Below, in pieces: positions 5,819 to 9,846 of a DNA stretch of 9,846 bases. The notes beneath the pieces were generated by a model. It saw nothing but the letters and a program-made list of their open reading frames with translations, was not told the origin of the DNA and ran no database searches. The DNA is from Elusimicrobiota bacterium. GTDB taxonomy: Bacteria > Elusimicrobiota > Elusimicrobia > FEN-1173. A program made the position numbers and the translations under genes. The stretch is taken from the NCBI GenBank assembly GCA_003158755.1, contig PMLF01000258.1, positions 1 through 9,846 of the forward strand. The letters run 5' to 3'. Positions within the stretch are counted from its first letter, which is position 1, and the number at the start of each line of letters is the position of its first letter.

Positions 5819-6580
5819 TTATCGACGGCTTTGCTCCTGAAGGAGACTTCGCATCCGGTCCGGGAAATTGGTGGTTAAAGCGTCTACCCCGGCCCCGACG
5901 ACTTTATTGAACTGTTCCCCCTCGTTCACCGTATAAGTGGCGACGAAGAGGCCCAGCTTCCGAGCCTTCCGGACGAGAGCCGGCGTCACCAGGCTCCAGC
6001 GGGGAAAAATGCCGTCGGCCTTCATGGCCTTCGCGCGGGAGGCCAAGTCGGGCAAAGGGCGATCGAAAAGAAGCCCCGTCCGCGCCTTGGGTTGAAGAAT
6101 TTTCACCCGCTTTACCGAACCGTGGTCGAAAGAGATCACCCAGGCGCGGCTCGACAGGTCGCCGTCGATCAAATGTTCCGCCACCCGGTCGGCGATGCCG
6201 GGGTATCGGATTTTGTCGTTCTTGATTTCCAGGACGGGCTGCAGGGGGCGGCCTTCGGGATTCTTCTTGTCCCGAATCCAACGGAGGAAATCCTTCAGCC
6301 GCCACGCCCGCTGGCCGCGGAACCGCCGATGGAACCAGCTCCCGGCGTCCAGGGACCGGATGCGGCTCCAAGGGGTGTCCCGGATGAAGCCGGTGCCGGA
6401 GGTGGTGCGGTCCAGGGACTCGTCGTGCATTATGACGAGCTCGCCGTCTTTGGACAAATGGAGGTCGCACTCGACGGCATCGACGCCCAGCTTCCACGCC
6501 AAATCGAAAGACGCGGGCGTGTTTTCCGGAGCGTAACCCATGGCCCCGCGGTGGCCGATGAGGAGAGGTTTTCGAATCAT
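5819..6580 (-). CDS. Glycerophosphodiester phosphodiesterase (GDPD family)
   Basis: This 253-residue TIM-barrel enzyme hydrolyses glycerophosphodiesters from lipid turnover to glycerol-3-phosphate and an alcohol. Family motifs are complete: IGHRG with H10/R11, APENTPASF with E19/N20, the metal ligands E37 and D39 in AVECDLHLSKDG, H52 in VIMHDESLDRTTSG, and E118/K120 in VLEIKND. The C-terminal strands DGIFP, VATYTVNE and GVDALTTNFPD follow the usual order. There is no signal peptide, so it is cytoplasmic and more like UgpQ than periplasmic GlpQ; I leave the symbol open. The start is the ATG at 6578-6580. The preceding bases are ATCCTCC with no Shine-Dalgarno, and a TATCTT lies 7 bases before the ATG, so a leaderless mRNA is possible. 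Its stop codon at 5821-5819 lies inside the open frame of queG, so both are probably co-transcribed. Confidence 0.95.
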   Translation of the reverse strand: MIRKPLLIGHRGAMGYAPENTPASFDLAWKLGVDAVECDLHLSKDGELVIMHDESLDRTTSGTGFIRDTPWSRIRSLDAGSWFHRRFRGQRAWRLKDFLRWIRDKKNPEGRPLQPVLEIKNDKIRYPGIADRVAEHLIDGDLSSRAWVISFDHGSVKRVKILQPKARTGLLFDRPLPDLASRAKAMKADGIFPRWSLVTPALVRKARKLGLFVATYTVNEGEQFNKVVGAGVDALTTNFPDRMRSLLQEQSRR

Positions 6581-6587
6581 GGAGGAT

Positions 6588-6593
6588 AAGATA
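6588..6593 (-). promoter_or_regulatory. Possible -10 box giving a leaderless GDPD mRNA
   Basis: TATCTT on the minus strand (5 of 6 to TATAAT) sits 7 bases upstream of the GDPD ATG. I find no good -35 box 16-18 bases further up, so support is weak. The lack of any Shine-Dalgarno before this ATG is what makes it worth noting. Confidence 0.3.
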
Positions 6594-6614
6594 GAAAATT
6601 TTTCTTCTTTCCCC

Positions 6615-6643
6615 TTGAGAAATTTACGAGGCCGGGGTATGTT
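6615..6643 (+). promoter_or_regulatory. Predicted sigma-70 promoter of the PilZ-like gene
   Basis: TTGAGA (6615-6620, 5 of 6) is followed after 17 bases by TATGTT (6638-6643, 4 of 6). Transcription would begin near 6650, leaving a leader of about 100 bases before the ATG at 6753. I see no recognisable riboswitch in that leader. Confidence 0.45.
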
Positions 6644-6742
6644 TATTCCGACAAACCTGCGATACGCACACCAGCGTCACCCAGGCTGCGCCGGAACCTC
6701 CTCGAATCCACTCCCCCGCCGAACCCCGCGCAATGATTTTTT

Positions 6743-6747
6743 GGAGG
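6743..6747 (+). promoter_or_regulatory. Shine-Dalgarno that sets the PilZ-like start
   Basis: GGAGG stands 5 bases before the ATG at 6753. It decides against the much longer open frame from 6540, whose first 71 codons read antisense through the GDPD start and the intergenic region. Confidence 0.75.
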
Positions 6748-6752
6748 CGCCA

Positions 6753-7148
6753 ATGCCGTCCCTAGTCGCTGCCAACCGTCGCCGATCCCAACGGTGGCCC
6801 TTGAAGGTCCTGACCCGATGCACGTATCATCGCGGGGAAAAACCCGTGGAATGCGAAATGTGGGTGAAGGACGTCAACGAAAAAGGATTGCTGTTGGAAT
6901 CCGTGGATCCGCTCCCCTTGGACAAGCCCGATCCGTTTCGGTTCCATCGAGGCCGGAGGATCGAGATCAACCATCTCTTCTACGACGAAACGGGCGCGCG
7001 GGGACGGATCGGAACTCTAAGGTGGGTTTTGTTGGACCCCGACACGGATCGGTGGCGGTTGGGAGTTCAATTCTTAAACGGGGAAGACTTGTCCGCGTTC
7101 CAGGATTTCTTGAAGATCGTCAAAGCCGAAGGTAACTTTTCGGAGTAA
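6753..7148 (+). CDS. PilZ-domain-like protein
   Basis: This 131-residue single-domain protein resembles the PilZ family of cyclic-di-GMP receptors. The N-terminal arginine motif is NRRRSQRWPL (residues 8-17), which contains RxxxR (R10, R14). The second motif is DVNEKGLLLE (40-49), matching DxSxxG but with Asn42 in place of Ser. Near the C-terminus WRLGVQFLNGEDL (101-113) matches the usual W..GV.F end of the barrel. There is no signal peptide or membrane segment, so it acts in the cytoplasm, probably by binding a partner when c-di-GMP is present. The Ser-to-Asn change leaves ligand binding uncertain. It stands alone, with its own promoter and Shine-Dalgarno, divergent from the GDPD gene and ended by a hairpin terminator. 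Confidence 0.8.
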   Translation: MPSLVAANRRRSQRWPLKVLTRCTYHRGEKPVECEMWVKDVNEKGLLLESVDPLPLDKPDPFRFHRGRRIEINHLFYDETGARGRIGTLRWVLLDPDTDRWRLGVQFLNGEDLSAFQDFLKIVKAEGNFSE

Positions 7149-7162
7149 AACCTCATGGAATC

Positions 7163-7185
7163 GGGGCGGGTCTTAGACCCGCCCC
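7163..7185. terminator. Bidirectional hairpin terminator
   Basis: GGGGCGGGTC (7163-7172) pairs perfectly with GACCCGCCCC (7176-7185) around a TTA loop. It lies between the convergent PilZ-like and PorV-like genes. The T-run is poor: on the plus strand CAAC...GTTG and then TTTTAT follow at 7186-7206, and on the minus strand only GGTTTTAC follows. The stem is strong enough to terminate, but it may also be a dispersed palindrome, since its first 9 bases recur at 9838-9846. Confidence 0.65.
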
Positions 7186-7212
7186 CAACGAAAGCGGTTG
7201 TTTTATCGGGTA

Positions 7213-8139
7213 TTAAATCTTGTACGAAAAAGTCAGATGGTGGGTGACGCCCAAGTCGCCCATGGGAAGGAACGCGTAATCGAAGGCCATGCCGTTCTGC
7301 ATCATGAAACCTAGGCCAATGGAAGGCCCCGCCAATCCGTTCAAACCCTTGTTGATGGTGTTGTAGCCTAGGCGTCCGGACACCAGGATGCCCTTGTCGT
7401 TCTCCCCGGTGTAATACACCATCTTGGAGTATTCGACGCCCGCGGCGACGTAGGCGTCTTCCTTGGCCGGAAAACCACCCTCAGCGCTGACCAGCAAGGA
7501 TTTCCCAAAAAACCGAAAGGACGCTCCCGCCCGGACGATTTCGGGCAGGTCTTCCCTCGCGCCGTCCGAGCCGTATTTCAACCCCTTGCCCACGTTGGCG
7601 ACGGCGCCGGCCAGCCGCACGTTTCGGTCGAACATGGGGATTTGGATCCCAGCGTCCACCGCCTGGGTCTTGGCGACGTCGCCCACCTTGGACCGAATCA
7701 TCTTACCGCTCACTCCGACGGACGCCCCGCCCAGGGGAAGGGCGTAGCCCGCCAAAACCGCTCCGTCGTAAGGCTGGAAAGATCCGAGGGACGCCCCCGC
7801 GCCGTCCAGCCGCTGGATGCTCCCGACCGTGAAATATTGGCCGCCGACGCCGATGGCGCCCAGAGGACCGAGGGTTTGGACCACGGCCGCGTCGTCCTTG
7901 AAACCGGAATCCACGAGGGCGGCGTGGTTCATCACCGCCGAAAAATGTTCCACCAAAGCCATCGAGGCCGGGTTCCAGAACAGGGCCGACGCGTCGTCCG
8001 CCACGGCGGTATAGGCCTGCCCCATCCCGATGGCCGGAGCGCCCACGCCGATCAAAAGCGAATCCGCCGCCGGGGACCCCTTCGCCCAAAGGGAAAAGGG
8101 AGCGAGGCAGAGGAAAGTGACAAATCGAACCTTAGTCAC
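7213..8139 (-). CDS. PorV/PorQ family outer-membrane beta-barrel protein
   Basis: The product has 308 residues. A signal peptide covers about residues 1-24 (KVRF, the hydrophobic run VTFLCLAPFSLWA, then SPAA-D). The family signature follows at 31-60: GVGAPAIGMGQAYTAVADD and ALFWNPASM. The rest alternates short beta strands with glycine turns (GAIGVGGQYFTVG, GASVGVSGKMIRSKVGD, GLGFMMQNGMAFDYAF) up to THHLTFSYKI, typical of an outer-membrane barrel. PorV-type proteins are partners of the type IX secretion apparatus; other members are simply outer-membrane proteins of unknown role. The start is GTG at 8137-8139. It overlaps the stop of the upstream gene as GTGA and directly precedes the signal peptide; a longer ATG frame from 8244 would bury the signal peptide. 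It is the second gene of the surface operon. Confidence 0.88.
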   Translation of the reverse strand: MTKVRFVTFLCLAPFSLWAKGSPAADSLLIGVGAPAIGMGQAYTAVADDASALFWNPASMALVEHFSAVMNHAALVDSGFKDDAAVVQTLGPLGAIGVGGQYFTVGSIQRLDGAGASLGSFQPYDGAVLAGYALPLGGASVGVSGKMIRSKVGDVAKTQAVDAGIQIPMFDRNVRLAGAVANVGKGLKYGSDGAREDLPEIVRAGASFRFFGKSLLVSAEGGFPAKEDAYVAAGVEYSKMVYYTGENDKGILVSGRLGYNTINKGLNGLAGPSIGLGFMMQNGMAFDYAFLPMGDLGVTHHLTFSYKI

Positions 8140-9662
8140 CGTTGAACCGCGATCTTGTAGGTTTTGCTCCTGCCGCCGGTTTTGACGGACACCCAATAAA
8201 CACCCGTCGGAACCGGTCTCCCCCCTCCGTCCAATCCGTCCCACGTCGTCGCGCCCGTGGCGTCCGCCTTCAACTTTTTCACGAGGACGCCCCGGACGGT
8301 GTAGATGAGCGCTTCGGCATCCGCCGGCATTTGATCCAACGTCACCAGGCCCGCCGCCGGACGGAAGGGGCTCGGATAGATGCGGGCGTTGATGGGAATT
8401 TCAGAATTAGTCACTGTGGTAGGGGGAAGGGGACCAACAGACGAACCGGGGAATGAGTAAAGTTTGGCATACAGGATTTGGGCAAGGTTGGTGAAGTTGT
8501 CGGAAAATGCGATGGTAGGCTTGCCCGACGCGTCCAAGACGATTTGGCTGGGCCAGCCGTAATAGTCCCCACCTGAACCCAAAATATATCCGAACCATTG
8601 ACTCGCCGTTTTCGTGAGATATTGAGGGGTATAACCATCAAATAAAACGACATGGGGCCTGCCCGATGCATCGATGGCCATGGATACCACCGAAGTAATA
8701 CCGCTCATGGCGTCTCCGGTTGCAAGCATTGGCTCGGTGATCCATTCCCCTGCCGCACGAGAGGCATAGCTCTGATCTTTGCCGATGGTCGCGGAACTGG
8801 GAGGGATGAAAGCCACGTGAGGATTCCCGGAAGGATCCAGAGCGATCGCCGTCATTCCCGAATTGTAACCCGAGGTGATAAATTCCCCCGCCGAAAAAAC
8901 ACCGGAGGTGCCGACGGTGTAATAAATGTCATCTTGATTGGTCCCGGTTGCAATATAGAGGGAGTAGACCAGGTGTGGGTTGCGGGAAGAGTCCAACGCT
9001 ATATCCGCCGTCAACGGCTGAAGATTTGTCGCAGATACGACGGTATAGGTCGTAACGGTCGTCCCCGACAAATGGGCGTACTTAAGGGAGGAAGGAGTGA
9101 CGTAGAGGACGTGAGAGTCATTGGAAGCATCCGTCAACACCCGCAGAACTCTCAGATAATTCGAAGTGCTGTCCACGGTTTGGGACGACCAGACCGAACC
9201 AGATAAGGTGGCATAATTGAGAAGTTGCGGAGTGAAACTGCCGGCAGGTTGGGTTGCATAGAATACCCGAGGATCACCGGCGGATCCGACGGACATCGCA
9301 TAACACATGTCGTAGGTGATCCCGCTCACCACGGTGCTGGTGGACCAAGCGGTCGAGGGCCGCGTCCCGTAGGCCAAAAACTGATTGCTGTCGAAATAGA
9401 CCACGTGGGGAGCCCCGGAACCGTCCAAAGACAGATGGACTCTGTCTAAAAATCGAGTAGAGACATTGTCAATCACTTGAACGGTCCATGAGGATCGGTC
9501 GACGCCCAACAAAGTCGTCGCCGGAAGAGCACAGGCCCTCTGCGGGGTAAAAACCAAAATCATGACGGCCGTTACGACTATTCCAGTAAAGGTGACCGCA
9601 AAGTGACGGAAAATGGAACAGGAAATGGATCGGACGAACCGACGGATTGCCTTGGTCTCCAT
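8136..9662 (-). CDS. Secreted seven-bladed beta-propeller protein with C-terminal sorting domain
   Basis: The product has 508 residues. It has a long signal peptide: a basic start, a hydrophobic stretch at about 21-38, and probable cleavage near RACA-LP (45). Seven repeats of about 40-55 residues follow, each with the pattern D-x-S-G-x-P-H-V-x-[YF]. The repeat cores are at about 76-90, 124-136, 174-188, 219-233, 271-285, 327-341 and 372-386. An N-terminal strand WTVQVID (59-65) fits the strand that the last repeat lacks, so the propeller probably closes by strand exchange. Residues about 424-508 form a FlgD-Ig/T9SS type A-like domain: ARIYPSPFRPAAG, LIYTVRGVLVKKL, TWDG, PVPTGVYWVSVKTGG, ending in KTYKIAVQR. 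The function of the propeller (binding or enzyme) is unknown. The Shine-Dalgarno GGGAGG lies 3 bases before the ATG. The downstream PorV-like gene overlaps by 4 bases, consistent with joint export to the cell surface. Confidence 0.85.
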   Translation of the reverse strand: METKAIRRFVRSISCSIFRHFAVTFTGIVVTAVMILVFTPQRACALPATTLLGVDRSSWTVQVIDNVSTRFLDRVHLSLDGSGAPHVVYFDSNQFLAYGTRPSTAWSTSTVVSGITYDMCYAMSVGSAGDPRVFYATQPAGSFTPQLLNYATLSGSVWSSQTVDSTSNYLRVLRVLTDASNDSHVLYVTPSSLKYAHLSGTTVTTYTVVSATNLQPLTADIALDSSRNPHLVYSLYIATGTNQDDIYYTVGTSGVFSAGEFITSGYNSGMTAIALDPSGNPHVAFIPPSSATIGKDQSYASRAAGEWITEPMLATGDAMSGITSVVSMAIDASGRPHVVLFDGYTPQYLTKTASQWFGYILGSGGDYYGWPSQIVLDASGKPTIAFSDNFTNLAQILYAKLYSFPGSSVGPLPPTTVTNSEIPINARIYPSPFRPAAGLVTLDQMPADAEALIYTVRGVLVKKLKADATGATTWDGLDGGGRPVPTGVYWVSVKTGGRSKTYKIAVQR

Positions 9663-9692
9663 AATCCTCCCGAATGCTGGTTTCGTCCGATG

Positions 9693-9721
9693 ATGTTAAT
9701 TTAAACTCCCAAAGCCGTCAA
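9693..9721 (-). promoter_or_regulatory. Predicted sigma-70 promoter of the surface operon
   Basis: On the minus strand TTGACG (9721-9716, 5 of 6) is followed after 17 bases by TAACAT (9698-9693, 4 of 6). Transcription would begin near 9686, leaving about 24 bases that include the GGGAGG ribosome-binding site at 9671-9666. Confidence 0.5.
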
Positions 9722-9846
9722 CCAGCTTTCCAGGCGCCTAAATCTAAACAACACGCGGGAAAACGATATAATGGTTTTGCCCGTTTTTTGTAAATGTTCA
9801 CGGGGCAAATCAATTCTCGACGCAAAACATTTAGTTAGGGGCGGGT
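9722..9846. other. Non-coding window edge with weak inverted repeat
   Basis: I see no gene here. TTTGCCC (9776-9782) and GGGCAAA (9803-9809) form a 7-base inverted repeat around a T-rich loop. A perfect TATAAT lies on the plus strand at 9767-9772 but has no convincing -35 box. The last nine bases (9838-9846) equal the start of the terminator stem at 7163. Confidence 0.4.

Noticed and set aside
6540..6752. 71-codon N-terminal extension of the PilZ-like protein
   Set aside because: It is antisense to the GDPD start, low in protein character, and a GGAGG precedes the ATG at 6753.
6650..6752. Cyclic-di-GMP riboswitch before the PilZ-like gene
   Set aside because: The leader shows none of the conserved GEMM core; the idea came only from the protein's family.
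8140..8244. 35-codon extension of the PorV-like protein to an upstream ATG
   Set aside because: It would place charged residues before the signal peptide; the GTG at 8139 with GTGA overlap fits better.

Overview
This looks like a piece of a GC-rich Gram-negative chromosome, probably from an uncultured lineage. The best taxonomic clue is the pair at the right end: a PorV/PorQ-type outer-membrane protein translationally coupled to a secreted beta-propeller protein that ends in a FlgD/T9SS-like sorting domain. That combination is common in Elusimicrobiota-like and Bacteroidetes/Fibrobacteres-related bacteria. An Elusimicrobiota-type organism is my guess, with low confidence.

Layout. (1) Positions 1-2522, minus strand: a tight operon reading hisS, a 68-aa protein, a nucleotidyltransferase-fold protein, then aspS (5' part only; it runs off the left edge). 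hisS/68-aa and nucleotidyltransferase/aspS are joined by 4-base ATGA overlaps, and the two small genes overlap by 53 bases. The AspRS carries His31 and Gly82, the residues linked to a non-discriminating enzyme, so Asn-tRNA may be made indirectly through GatCAB. (2) Positions 2523-2693: a divergent control region. The two predicted promoters share one TTGACAA block as back-to-back -35 boxes, and a strong two-part hairpin repeat lies in the hisS leader. (3) Positions 2694-4646, plus strand: a 650-aa protein with an N-terminal cyclic-nucleotide-binding domain, a ParA/MinD-like middle lacking its P-loop, and a C-terminal patatin phospholipase domain. (4) Positions 4648-4797: a nested inverted-repeat element between convergent genes, with compensatory base changes in its two hairpins. 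(5) Positions 4792-6580, minus strand: a glycerophosphodiester phosphodiesterase followed by queG (epoxyqueuosine reductase). The conserved N-terminus of queG continues upstream of any usual start codon. (6) Positions 6753-7148, plus strand: a PilZ-like protein behind a clear promoter and Shine-Dalgarno, followed by a bidirectional hairpin terminator. (7) Positions 7213-9662, minus strand: a two-gene cell-surface operon, seven-bladed propeller protein then PorV-like protein, joined by a GTGA overlap, with its own promoter. (8) Positions 9722-9846: a non-coding edge.

How the genes fit together. The left half is translation (two aminoacyl-tRNA synthetases; queG makes the queuosine found in His, Asp, Asn and Tyr tRNAs). 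The middle is lipid and second-messenger biology (a cNMP-patatin protein, GDPD, PilZ). The right is protein export and the cell surface. I see no CRISPR array, tRNA, rRNA, phage or classical insertion sequence. Most genes are of recognisable families. The less ordinary items are the nucleotidyltransferase pair inside a synthetase operon, the missing queG start codon, the covarying repeat, and the composition break inside the propeller protein.
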